Part shown: positions 42,760 through 50,912 of the stretch, piece by piece
How the letters are laid out: the number at the start of each line of letters is the position of its first letter
How positions within the stretch are numbered: position 1 is the first letter of the stretch
Assembly: GCF_041505935.1 (NCBI RefSeq)
Contig: NZ_CP140110.1
DNA: 64,000 nucleotides
Direction: 5' to 3' (one strand)
Source: Fervidobacterium_A thailandense
GTDB taxonomy: Bacteria; Thermotogota; Thermotogae; Thermotogales; Fervidobacteriaceae
Program-made: the position numbers and the translations under genes
Notes under the pieces: model-generated
Seen by the model: only the letters and a program-made list of their open reading frames with translations
Databases searched by the model: none
What the model was told of the DNA's origin: nothing

Positions 42760-43970
42760 CTTACAACGGACTTTATGACCTCCAAGTACCTTCTGACGTT
42801 TGCAGTGGATAGGTACATACTTCGTACTTTCTCCTTAGCCTTTTTGCCCATCTCCGTTAACAAAGTTGGATTTTCCAGCAACAACAGGATAGCTTCGGCT
42901 AATTCCGAAACGTTATGCCTTAGGAAGCCGTTGACACCGTCGTCAATCTGTATTTTAACACCACCCACCGGCCTTGCAACAACGGGATGCTCTTTCCACA
43001 TCATTTCGCTGATAACAAGCCCGAATCCCTCACGTGTAGCGGTGTGAAGTCCTACCGTCGAAAGCCGTTGAATTGCGTTAACTTCAACATGTCCAACACC
43101 TTTTAAGTCTGTGAGGAACAGTATATCTTTGTCCGTTCCTGCGTACCTAAGGACGTCTTCAAAGAATATCCAACCCTCCGGATCATCCTTCGCCATAGCC
43201 GAAACTATTGCAAGTTGCACGTTTCTCTTAGATTTAACAACTCTGTAGACGTCGATCGCAGAGAAGAGATCCTTCCAAGGATCGAACCTTGCAACAACCG
43301 TGATCAACGGCTTGGAAGTGTCGATCCCGTAACGCGTTGCGACAGCCTCGAGTTCCTCTTCTGTCAAATCCTTGTTCTTCGGACTCAACGGATCTATGCT
43401 CGGCGGAAACTCCACGGCAATTTTATCAAACGGTGCTCTAACGTAATCCATTATGTGGAATAGTGCTTTCCTGTACATTCCCATCCTCGAAGTAAGCCTA
43501 TCCCATACCTTCAGGTTAGGTGTACTTGTGTCTATGTGGCATCTCCAAATAAAAGTACCCTTTGAAAGGTAGTTCGGAATCCATGCAGGTTGTGGATCAT
43601 GAATTATAACTACATCGGCGTCAAGACTCAGCTTCTTAGCGTTCTCCTCATTTACTTTCTCGTAAAGGGCCCACTCTTCTTCTGTGATTTCAATTTCAGC
43701 TCCTTGAAGTGTGTTATGTAGTTTTTTTGTGACATTAAAGAATTCCATCGGTGCTTCCAACACTTCCCAGCGAGCATCCAACCCAGCATCCCTCATCAAT
43801 GGAACAATCGTCATCAATAGTTCCGCAACGCCTCCACCGTAAGCCGTGGCGTTCACATGAACAACCCTCAGTCCCTTCAGTTCTCTGCCCAGTTCTAAGA
43901 TGCGTTCAACATCTTCTTTTGAAAACCTTTCGTAGTCTGATAGCTTCTTTACCGGTACCTCTACTGTCAT
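42756..43970 (-). CDS. treT: Trehalose glycosyltransferring synthase
   Basis: A 404-residue GT4 enzyme that reversibly makes trehalose from NDP-glucose and glucose. TreT features are visible: VVHVNATAYGGGVAELL, VVIIHDPQPAWIP, WRCHIDTSTPN, VARFDPWKDLFSAIDVYR and the EX7E donor site in REGFGLVISEMMW. The length matches archaeal and Thermotoga TreT. It is co-transcribed with a ROK regulator and is divergent from a sugar ABC importer, suggesting it works in trehalose breakdown as well as synthesis. Confidence 0.9.
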   Translation of the reverse strand: MTVEVPVKKLSDYERFSKEDVERILELGRELKGLRVVHVNATAYGGGVAELLMTIVPLMRDAGLDARWEVLEAPMEFFNVTKKLHNTLQGAEIEITEEEWALYEKVNEENAKKLSLDADVVIIHDPQPAWIPNYLSKGTFIWRCHIDTSTPNLKVWDRLTSRMGMYRKALFHIMDYVRAPFDKIAVEFPPSIDPLSPKNKDLTEEELEAVATRYGIDTSKPLITVVARFDPWKDLFSAIDVYRVVKSKRNVQLAIVSAMAKDDPEGWIFFEDVLRYAGTDKDILFLTDLKGVGHVEVNAIQRLSTVGLHTATREGFGLVISEMMWKEHPVVARPVGGVKIQIDDGVNGFLRHNVSELAEAILLLLENPTLLTEMGKKAKEKVRSMYLSTANVRRYLEVIKSVVS

Positions 43971-44016
43971 ATCCGAGCACCTCCATGTCGTGTTTTATAG
44001 GTTCTTTCAAGCTTAA

Positions 44017-44029
44017 CTTGAAATTCCAA
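44017..44029. promoter_or_regulatory. Operator-like site, treT side
   Basis: CTTGAAATTCCAA matches the perfect inverted repeat at 44229-44241 at 11 of 13 positions. It lies 47 nt upstream of the treT start. Confidence 0.4.
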
Positions 44030-44089
44030 ATTCCACAGTTATATTCGAACTTCGAAAATATTCTATCACTCCGTACGAACCCTTTCTGA

Positions 44090-44115
44090 TACCAATATAT
44101 GGTGAAATATTGGTA
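44090..44115. promoter_or_regulatory. Inverted repeat in the divergent treT/importer region
   Basis: Perfect 9-bp arms TACCAATAT (44090-44098) and ATATTGGTA (44107-44115) flank an 8-nt spacer. It is in the middle of the 318-bp gene-free stretch 43971-44288, whose other contents are the listed promoter and operator candidates. Confidence 0.5.
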
Positions 44116-44195
44116 AAAATGTCGAGCAAAGCCATATAACAGCTTAAAACTTTGCAAATCTTAAAAAATCTACAGTCGGCATCTTAATGCATGTG

Positions 44196-44225
44196 TTGTT
44201 AACAAATCAAAAGGCGTGGTATATT
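44196..44225 (+). promoter_or_regulatory. Promoter of the sugar ABC importer operon
   Basis: TTGTTA (44196-44201), an 18-nt spacer ending in GTGG, and TATATT (44220-44225), 63 nt upstream of the binding-protein ATG. Confidence 0.6.
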
Positions 44226-44228
44226 AAA

Positions 44229-44241
44229 TTTGAAATTCAAA
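44229..44241. promoter_or_regulatory. Operator-like inverted repeat at the importer start site
   Basis: TTTGAA-A-TTCAAA directly follows the -10 box and covers the expected transcription start, a classical repressor position. The neighbouring ROK regulator is the obvious candidate to bind. Confidence 0.5.
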
Positions 44242-44288
44242 CATATGTATTCTGTTTGGAACCACACCATTGATGGGGAGGTGTCACC

Positions 44289-45539
44289 ATGAGGAAGTAT
44301 CTACTTGTTGTTTTGTTGGTTGTTCTTGCGGTATTCAGCTTTGCGCAGAAAAGGGTCACCATCACGATGACGGCCGGTGCAGTAGGTAAAGAACTTGAGG
44401 TACTCTACGCTCAACTTGATAGGTTCATGAAGGCCAACCCAGACATTAAAGTTTCCGTCATGCCGATGCCAAATTCATCGACCGAAAGGCACGACCTTTA
44501 TGTCACGTACTTGGCTGCAGGGGAAAAAGAGCCAACTGTTCTGATGTTGGATGTTATTTGGCCCGCCGAGTTCGCGCCATACCTCGAGGATTTGACAAAC
44601 GACAAAGCTTACTTTGAACTCGACAAGTTCCTGCCTGGTACGGTGAAATCTGCAACTGTCAACGGGAGGATAGTGGCAATTCCTTGGTTTACCGACGCTG
44701 GTCTTCTTTACTACCGAAAAGACCTTCTTGAAAAGTACGGGTTCAAAAACCCACCAAAGACTTGGGATGAACTCGTGAGGATGGCAAAGACAATTACCGC
44801 AAAAGAGAAGAACATGTACGGTTTTGTGTGGCAGGGAGCACGCTATGAAGGACTTGTTTGTGACTTCATGGAATATTTGATTTCCTTTGGTGGAGACGTC
44901 CTCGATGAAGCTGGTAACGTGGTCATCAACAGCCCGGCTGCCGTCAGAGCTCTTCAGTTCATGGTCGACCTCATATACAAAGAGAATGTCTCCCCAAGAG
45001 CAGTTACAACGTACATGGAAGAAGAAGCAAGAAGGGTCTTCCAAAACGGTCAAGCAGTGTTCATGAGAAACTGGCCGTACGCATGGGCACTTTTGAATGA
45101 TCCAAAGGAATCGAAAGTTGCTGGTAAGGTCGGTGTAGCCCCACTCCCAGCAGGTCCAGCCGGAAGGTCAGCAGCAACACTCGGTGGATGGATGCTCGGA
45201 ATCAACAAGAACGCAACACCGGAAGAAAAAGAAGCTGCGAAGAAGTTGATCAAGTTCTTGACAAGCTACGACGAACAACTTTACAAAGCTATAAACGCTG
45301 GTCAGAACCCAACAAGGGAAGCGGTTTACAAAGACCCGCAACTTAAAAAAGCTGCACCGTTCATGGTGGAATTGTACGGAGTTTTCATCAATGCGGAACC
45401 GAGACCGAGGACTGCCAAGTACAGCGAGCTTTCGGATGTTATGCAGAAATACATCCACGCAGCACTAACCCAGCAGATGACAGCTCAGAAGGCCATCGAA
45501 GAAATGGCCAAGGAACTCCGCAGAGTTCTCGGTAAGTAA
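44289..45539 (+). CDS. Sugar ABC importer, substrate-binding protein (family 1)
   Basis: A 416-residue extracytoplasmic binding protein of the maltose/trehalose type. A signal peptide ends at about FSFA-Q (residues 1-19/20), with no lipobox. Family features: SSTERHDLYVTYLAAGEKEPTVLMLDVIW-type region (shortened), IPWFTDAGLLYYRKDLLEKYG, GLVCDFMEYLISFGGDVL and FMRNWPYAWAL. The best guess for substrate is trehalose or another glucose-containing disaccharide because of the neighbouring TreT, ROK, PfkB and GT4 genes. Two permease genes follow. Confidence 0.88.
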   Translation: MRKYLLVVLLVVLAVFSFAQKRVTITMTAGAVGKELEVLYAQLDRFMKANPDIKVSVMPMPNSSTERHDLYVTYLAAGEKEPTVLMLDVIWPAEFAPYLEDLTNDKAYFELDKFLPGTVKSATVNGRIVAIPWFTDAGLLYYRKDLLEKYGFKNPPKTWDELVRMAKTITAKEKNMYGFVWQGARYEGLVCDFMEYLISFGGDVLDEAGNVVINSPAAVRALQFMVDLIYKENVSPRAVTTYMEEEARRVFQNGQAVFMRNWPYAWALLNDPKESKVAGKVGVAPLPAGPAGRSAATLGGWMLGINKNATPEEKEAAKKLIKFLTSYDEQLYKAINAGQNPTREAVYKDPQLKKAAPFMVELYGVFINAEPRPRTAKYSELSDVMQKYIHAALTQQMTAQKAIEEMAKELRRVLGK

Positions 45540-45555
45540 TTTCAGTACCGAACCG

Positions 45556-45583
45556 CAAACCGGGGACTCACGTCCCCGGTTTG
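45556..45583 (+). terminator. Intercistronic hairpin between binding protein and permease genes
   Basis: A 12-bp perfect stem (45556-45567 with 45572-45583) with loop TCAC is followed by TTCTAAA, not a T-run. It probably stabilises or partly terminates the mRNA so that the binding protein is made in excess. Confidence 0.6.
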
Positions 45584-45611
45584 TTCTAAAGTTGGAACGG
45601 GGGTGTTCGAG

Positions 45612-46502
45612 TTGAAGGCCAAGACAAAAGAAACGGTCGTTGCCTGGTGGATGGTGTTTCCGGCACTGTTTGTGATATCCGTCATCGCGTTTTTCCCTCT
45701 CTTCAAAACCTTCTACGACAGTTTCTTCGAGTTCGGATTGAATCCGAACTTTCCGAGGAAGTTCGTTGGTTTCAAAAACTATGTTGAACTTTTCGTCCAC
45801 GACCCGCGTTTCATAGCGGCACTAAAAAATACGATATTCTTCACTGTTGTGTCAGTAGCCTTAGAAACTGTGCTCGGACTCTTGATAGCAATCATAGTTC
45901 ACCAACCGTTCAAATTCCGTGGCGCGGTTAGGGCCGCCATGTTAATTCCATGGGCTATTCCGACGGCCATATCCTCACAAATGTGGAAGTGGATGTTTAA
46001 CGATCAATCCGGTATTGTGACCAAGATCTTAGAGCGACTTGGGGTAATAGAGCCTGGGTTCCCAATATTGGGTTCTCCCGATACGGCCATGTGGGCGATT
46101 ATTGCCGTTGACGTTTGGAAAACAACTCCCTTCATGGCTCTCCTAATACTGGCCGGTCTTCAACTCATTCCAGAAGAGCTTTACGAAGCTGCAAGGATTG
46201 ACGGGGCAAACGTTTGGCAACGTTTCACTAAAATAACGTTGCCAATGCTCAGTTCCACGATTGCAGTGGCTCTCATCTTCAGAACGCTCGACGCGTTGCG
46301 CGTGTTCGATGTTGTGTTCATAATGACCCGGGGAAGTGTAAATACAGAAACCTTGGCTGTCTACAACCGTGTACTCCTGATGGACCGCGCGTTCACGGGC
46401 GCTTGGTTTGGGTACGGTTCGGCACTTTCGGTAATCATCTTCGCTTTGATTTCTATCTTTGCCATAATTTACATTAAATCGTTGCGACTGAAACTTGATT
46501 GA
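45612..46502 (+). CDS. Sugar ABC importer permease (MalF-type)
   Basis: A 296-residue six-helix permease. The EAA motif that contacts the ATPase is EELYEAARIDGANVWQRFTK, and the N-terminus WWMVFPALFVISVIAFFP and PWAIPTAISSQMWKWMF are typical of MalF-like CUT1 permeases. The TTG at 45612 is preferred, since GGGGGTG lies 6 nt before it; a GTG at 45603 is in frame. No ATPase gene is present in the cluster, so a shared MsmK-type ATPase must be used. Confidence 0.88.
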   Translation: MKAKTKETVVAWWMVFPALFVISVIAFFPLFKTFYDSFFEFGLNPNFPRKFVGFKNYVELFVHDPRFIAALKNTIFFTVVSVALETVLGLLIAIIVHQPFKFRGAVRAAMLIPWAIPTAISSQMWKWMFNDQSGIVTKILERLGVIEPGFPILGSPDTAMWAIIAVDVWKTTPFMALLILAGLQLIPEELYEAARIDGANVWQRFTKITLPMLSSTIAVALIFRTLDALRVFDVVFIMTRGSVNTETLAVYNRVLLMDRAFTGAWFGYGSALSVIIFALISIFAIIYIKSLRLKLD

Positions 46503-46523
46503 GGTTCATAAGGGGTGAACGCA

Positions 46524-47369
46524 ATGGGAATGAGTACTAAACGGGTGTTATACAAGATGCTCTTGGCGATAGCCGTTGTTTTTGTTCTTGTCTGGTGTAT
46601 ATTCCCGTTTTACTGGGCGGTGATTTCGTCACTCAAGCCGAACGTCGAACTCTTTGATCCACATCCAACATTCTGGCCAAAGTCACCGACATTTTCAAAC
46701 TACATTAAGGTATTCCAGGAGAGGCCTTTCCACGTTAACATCTGGAACAGCGTCGTTGTTGCAGGAATAACCACCATTACCACGTTAATTTTCGGTTCGT
46801 TTGCCGGTTACGCAATTGCGCGATTGCATATGCGTGGAAAGGCTCTCGTAATGGCTCTCATACTCTCGGTTAGCATGTTCCCACAGATATCGATCCTTGG
46901 TTCGTTGTTCGTTATCCTGAGAAAACTTGGTTTCATCAACACGTATCAAGGGTTAATCCTACCGTACGTGGCGATTACGTTACCGTTGACCACGTGGATA
47001 CTCCAAAACTTCTTCCGAGATTTGCCGAAGGATGTTGAAGAAGCAGCCGCTATCGACGGTTGTTCACGTTTGCGAACGCTATTTCAGATAGTTTTTCCCA
47101 TGTCCGCACCCGGACTTGTTGCAACAGGCTTGCTGACGTTTATAACCGCTTGGAATGAATTTTTGTTCGCGTTCACGTTCATGCAAAAACCTGAATACTA
47201 CACAGTACCTGTTGCCATCGCTCTTTTTGCGGGTAGGAGTCAATACGAACAACCTTGGGGACAACTCATGGCCGCAGCGGTTATCGTAACAACTCCGTTG
47301 GTGATCTTGGTGCTGATTTTCCAGAACAGAATAATCTCCGGCCTGAGTGCCGGTGCGGTAAAAGGATAG
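46524..47369 (+). CDS. Sugar ABC importer permease (MalG-type)
   Basis: A 281-residue permease pairing with the preceding gene. The EAA loop is PKDVEEAAAIDGCSRLRTLF, and the C-terminus NRIISGLSAGAVKG is the family signature. The N-terminal WCIFPFYWAVISSLKP is typical of MalG-like proteins. ATG at 46524 has AAGGGG about 8 nt upstream; a GTG at 46515 is in frame. Confidence 0.9.
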   Translation: MGMSTKRVLYKMLLAIAVVFVLVWCIFPFYWAVISSLKPNVELFDPHPTFWPKSPTFSNYIKVFQERPFHVNIWNSVVVAGITTITTLIFGSFAGYAIARLHMRGKALVMALILSVSMFPQISILGSLFVILRKLGFINTYQGLILPYVAITLPLTTWILQNFFRDLPKDVEEAAAIDGCSRLRTLFQIVFPMSAPGLVATGLLTFITAWNEFLFAFTFMQKPEYYTVPVAIALFAGRSQYEQPWGQLMAAAVIVTTPLVILVLIFQNRIISGLSAGAVKG

Positions 47370-47418
47370 TTTTTTTAGAAGATTGTAAAGTTACGTTGTT
47401 CTGAAAGGAGAATAACTC

Positions 47419-48315
47419 ATGGTTCTCTTCGTTGGCGAACTACTCGCGGATTTGATTACGGAGGAACCCTTCGAAACCGCAGAACGGTTCATACTAAGGG
47501 TGGGGGGGTCACCGGGAAACATTGCTAAGTTCCTCGTACAACTTGGCGTTCCTGCGAGGATACTTTCAAGGGTCGGAAACGATCCAATTGGAAGACGAAT
47601 TGTGGACAGTCTGTTACGAAGGGGAGTAGATACCTCCTACGTACAGTACGACGCTGTGAACGGTACGACACTGGTGTTCGTGCAAAGAACAGCATTAACT
47701 CCGGACTTTTTTGTTGTTCGCGGTGCGGATAAGTTTCTTGAACCACCTAAGGAGGAGATTTTCCAAGGTGTAAGAATCGTGCATTTCAGTTGTTGGCCGT
47801 TTACGGTATCACCCATCAGAGAAGCTGCACTCGAGATCTTGGAAAAGGCAGAAAAGCTTGGTGTAATGATAGGTTTCGATCCGAACTGCAGGGAAAAACT
47901 ATTCACATGCGGGCGTTTAGATATTCGGATAGTTCTGTCAATTCTCGAAAAAACTGAGATTACCAAACCATCTTTAGACGATGCGATCACTTTATTCGGA
48001 GAATACGAGGGAAAGTTGGAAGATAAGGTTCATTATTACATAGACAAATTCCATAAATGTGGAGTGAAAAGAGTGGTGTTAACCGCTGGACCTTACGGGG
48101 CTTTCGCTTCCGAGAACGGGGAGATACATCACATACCAACATGCGCAACGAACGTTGTCGATGCTACCGGCGCCGGTGACGGATTCTGGGCGGGACTTTA
48201 CTACGGTATTTTGAACGGTAGCACATTCGTTGAGGCATGTCATCTGGGAAGTAAGATAGCCGCGCAAGTTTTGTCGCAAATCGGTGCGGATGTGGATATA
48301 ATGCCCGAACTTTGA
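47419..48315 (+). CDS. PfkB-family sugar kinase, probable fructokinase
   Basis: A 298-residue ribokinase-family kinase. The substrate motif GGSPGNIAKFLVQLG and the catalytic anion hole DATGAGDGFWAG (Asp as base) are intact, and GFDPNCREKLF is the family middle motif. Fructose is the most likely substrate given the next gene, whose product makes or breaks a fructose-containing disaccharide. It overlaps the 5' region of the GT4 gene's frame and is separated from its ATG by 11 nt. Confidence 0.87.
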   Translation: MVLFVGELLADLITEEPFETAERFILRVGGSPGNIAKFLVQLGVPARILSRVGNDPIGRRIVDSLLRRGVDTSYVQYDAVNGTTLVFVQRTALTPDFFVVRGADKFLEPPKEEIFQGVRIVHFSCWPFTVSPIREAALEILEKAEKLGVMIGFDPNCREKLFTCGRLDIRIVLSILEKTEITKPSLDDAITLFGEYEGKLEDKVHYYIDKFHKCGVKRVVLTAGPYGAFASENGEIHHIPTCATNVVDATGAGDGFWAGLYYGILNGSTFVEACHLGSKIAAQVLSQIGADVDIMPEL

Positions 48316-48326
48316 GGAGGATCTTT

Positions 48327-49745
48327 ATGGAGGTCGGTATAAAGAGAGTAGCGTTCTTCAATCCCCAAGGAAACTTTGATCGTCACGACAGTCACTTAAC
48401 CGAACACCCGGACTTTGGGGGCCAATTAGTCTACGTCAAGGAACTTGCGAAAGCGATGGGGGAACTCGGCATCAAGGTCGATATCGTCACGAGACTTATC
48501 GTAGACTCAGATTGGCCAGAATTCTCCGAACCGTTTGATTTTTACCCTGACGCACCGAACGTGAGGATCGTACGTATCCCGTTTGGTGGTGAAAGATTCC
48601 TGAGAAAAGAAGATCTCTGGCCATACATACCAGAGTACGTCGATAATATCTACAAGTTCTACGAGTCGGAGGGAGAATTTCCCGACTTTGTCACCACCCA
48701 TTACGCGGACGGTGGAATGGCCGGGGTACTGTTTTTAAAGAGGACTGGAATACCTTTCTCTTTCACAGGTCATTCACTTGGCGCGTGGAAAAAGGATAAA
48801 CTTTTAGCCAGCGGAGCTTCCCCGGAGGAACTTGAAAAAAGGTACAGGTTTACTGTTAGAATCTACGCCGAAAACATGGCGATAAAGTACGCATCTTTTG
48901 TTGCCTGCAGTACCTCACAGGAGATGAACCAACAGTACTCGCATCCAGATTACAACCATCTACCGTATCTACACAAATTTAAACTCATCCCACCGGGGAT
49001 AAACCAGAGGATATTCACAACGACACCGGGACCTTTGGATGAAGTTATTGAGAAATACTTGAACGAAAAACTCTCCAAAGCTCCCGTGTGCCGCTATAAA
49101 CTTCCGTTCATCATCATGTCAAGCAGGGTCGATAGGAAGAAAAACCATATCTCCGTTGTCCGCGCGTTTATCAACCACGAAAAACTAATAAACAGCGCAA
49201 ATCTTCTGATAGTGTTGCGCGGGGTAGAAAACGTCGAAAAGTGGGCACACGAAAGCGAATCCGAAGCGGCTTCAATAGTCAGGGAGATACTCAACGAAGC
49301 ACGTGGTGAGATCAACCGCAGCGTGTTTTTCCTAAATATAACGGACCAACCGTCGCTGGCAAGTCTTTACAGAGTAGCTTCGAAACGCGATTCTGTCTTT
49401 GTCTTACCAGCCATTTACGAACCGTTCGGACTCGCTATCGTTGAGGCAGCCGCGTGTGGTTTGAAGGTCGTGGCAACGAAAAACGGTGGCCCTTCCGAGA
49501 TTCTGGCTAACGGGGAAGGACTCCTGGTCGATCCTGAGGATCCGAAAGACATCGCCGAAAAACTCCTGGTGGCTTTGAAGAAATTTCCAAAGGAACGTTC
49601 GTTAGAACTTGCAAAAAGGTACACCTGGGAAAATACGGCAAGAGGCTACCTGACGTACATCAGTGAAGGCCTCAAATTGGAAAAGGTCTCGGTCAGCGAA
49701 GAAGATGTTCAGAGGTTTTTAGATTTGATAAGTGCAATACACTAA
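48327..49745 (+). CDS. Sucrose-phosphate-synthase/sucrose-synthase-like GT4 enzyme
   Basis: A 472-residue GT4 glycosyltransferase of the sucrose synthase / sucrose-phosphate synthase / mannosylfructose-phosphate synthase branch. Evidence: HPDFGGQLVYVKELAKAMG (fructosyl-acceptor loop with GGQ), PDFVTTHYADGGMAGVLF, FTGHSLGAWKKDKL, SSRVDRKKNHISVVRAF and the donor-site EPFGLAIVEAAACGLKVVAT. The ATG at 48327 follows GAGGAGG. There is no sucrose-phosphatase gene beside it. The operon with an importer and a fructokinase-like gene leaves open both synthesis and the reverse, cleaving direction. Confidence 0.82.
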   Translation: MEVGIKRVAFFNPQGNFDRHDSHLTEHPDFGGQLVYVKELAKAMGELGIKVDIVTRLIVDSDWPEFSEPFDFYPDAPNVRIVRIPFGGERFLRKEDLWPYIPEYVDNIYKFYESEGEFPDFVTTHYADGGMAGVLFLKRTGIPFSFTGHSLGAWKKDKLLASGASPEELEKRYRFTVRIYAENMAIKYASFVACSTSQEMNQQYSHPDYNHLPYLHKFKLIPPGINQRIFTTTPGPLDEVIEKYLNEKLSKAPVCRYKLPFIIMSSRVDRKKNHISVVRAFINHEKLINSANLLIVLRGVENVEKWAHESESEAASIVREILNEARGEINRSVFFLNITDQPSLASLYRVASKRDSVFVLPAIYEPFGLAIVEAAACGLKVVATKNGGPSEILANGEGLLVDPEDPKDIAEKLLVALKKFPKERSLELAKRYTWENTARGYLTYISEGLKLEKVSVSEEDVQRFLDLISAIH

Positions 49746-49767
49746 AAGCGTAAGTTTAGCCTTGACT

Positions 49768-50409
49768 TTAACGTCCTTTTTGCAACAACCAGTTCAAAAT
49801 TTCGCGTACCGCTTTGTACTGAAGTTCAAAGCACATTGAAGGTAAGTTCCTGTTTTTTGGATACCTCCGAGCAACTTGCTCAGGTAAGAACGGTAGATGA
49901 ACGAAGAGACATTGTCTGGGGTTCTTTGTTCTACGTGAACGTTCCATGGAGTAGAAATAAACTTCGTTGCAGATGTACTGGCCCGCGGTGTAGGAAATTA
50001 CCGCGGGTATTTTCTTTTTGTTGAGGTACTGGGCAAGAGCTTTCACGTTCACTACAGTTAGGTATGCATCCGCTGATTCGACACTTATTTTCTCATCAAC
50101 TTTTGTGACGTTATCGTTGTCTGGATGTTCAGAATCCATCAAGTTCACAGCAACTCGCTCTAAGGTGATAGCCGCTACCCCACCGGCTTGCCCCAAGTGC
50201 AAAGAAAAATCGAATTCACCGGTTAAGTAAATTTCTTCTAAAGCTGAGATACTTTTCTCGTAGCTCACGGGTAGTACTCTGAAAACGAATTCGACACCAG
50301 GGTACTTCTCGGCGAACTTGCGATCTTTCGAGAGTTTCTTAACGATCTCGCCACTGGGATTAACCGTATCTTCCCCGAAAGGTTCGAACCCTGTTACAAG
50401 TATTCTCAC
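49768..50409 (-). CDS. pcp: Pyroglutamyl-peptidase I
   Basis: A 213-residue cysteine peptidase that removes N-terminal pyroglutamate. The catalytic residues appear in their motifs: Glu in ITLERVAVNLMD, Cys in YTAGQYICNEVYFYSM and His in CLFVHLPFLPEQV. The N-terminus MRILVTGFEPFG is the family signature. It converges on the GT4 gene with a 22-nt gap. A TG-rich AT element upstream (around 50430) may be its promoter but is not clear. Confidence 0.95.
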   Translation of the reverse strand: MRILVTGFEPFGEDTVNPSGEIVKKLSKDRKFAEKYPGVEFVFRVLPVSYEKSISALEEIYLTGEFDFSLHLGQAGGVAAITLERVAVNLMDSEHPDNDNVTKVDEKISVESADAYLTVVNVKALAQYLNKKKIPAVISYTAGQYICNEVYFYSMERSRRTKNPRQCLFVHLPFLPEQVARRYPKNRNLPSMCFELQYKAVREILNWLLQKGR

Positions 50410-50522
50410 AACAGCTCCCTCCTACGCCGTAGAACCTCACACAAATTTTACACCACTCTCATTTGATCCGAAAGCTACGAACTAACAAGTGTAAGCGATG
50501 GTGATGGAATTTTTAATCGTTT

Positions 50523-50532
50523 GTGGTATAAT
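50523..50532 (+). promoter_or_regulatory. Extended -10 promoter for the cupin-AKR unit
   Basis: GTGG (50523-50526) joined to TATAAT (50527-50532), 75 nt before the cupin start. No good -35 is seen. Confidence 0.55.
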
Positions 50533-50607
50533 ATGTTTGTACAGCGAATTAATTTCCGTGAATGGCCTTGAAAGTTCACAGAAGGCTGGGACGTGGAGGT
50601 GATTGTC

Positions 50608-50874
50608 GTGGAAAAGGTGAAGATCTGGAAACCAACCCCGCAAGAGGTCGAGGAAGCCAAAAAGTGGCCGACATGGAGTAAGGAAGAGAGTGTGTTCGAC
50701 TGGTATTACGACGAGCCAGAGCAGTTCTACGTTGTTGAGGGTGAGGTTGAGGTCAAACTCGACGACGGTACCGTTGTGAGCTTCGGAGCCGGGGACATGG
50801 TCAGGTTTGCCGGCGGAGTCAAGTGCACTTGGAACGTTAAGAAGAGGATATTCAAACACTATAACATAGGCTAA
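50608..50874 (+). CDS. Small cupin-domain protein (TM1112-like)
   Basis: An 88-residue single-cupin barrel protein. It has the family start EKVKIWKPTPQEVEEAKKWP, EQFYVVEGEVEV (cupin motif 1) and GAGDMVRFAGGVKCTWNV (motif 2). It resembles what I recall of the structurally known Thermotoga maritima TM1112 family, whose function is unknown. The GTG at 50608 has GGAGGTG 8 nt upstream; a GTG at 50593 would place the RBS inside the gene. It lies 38 nt before the aldo/keto reductase gene. Confidence 0.82.
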   Translation: MEKVKIWKPTPQEVEEAKKWPTWSKEESVFDWYYDEPEQFYVVEGEVEVKLDDGTVVSFGAGDMVRFAGGVKCTWNVKKRIFKHYNIG

Positions 50875-50912
50875 CGGGGGTGTACTCCTCCGTTGAGGTG
50901 GAGGTGGCCGCT

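Noticed and set aside
44048..44061. TTCGAACTTCGAA palindromic stretch near treT
   Set aside because: Probably part of AT-rich promoter sequence; no second copy in the region, unlike the TTTGAAATTCAAA-type sites.
44475..45053. 192-residue minus-strand ORF opposite the binding-protein gene
   Set aside because: Antisense shadow; the plus-strand frame has signal peptide and family motifs.
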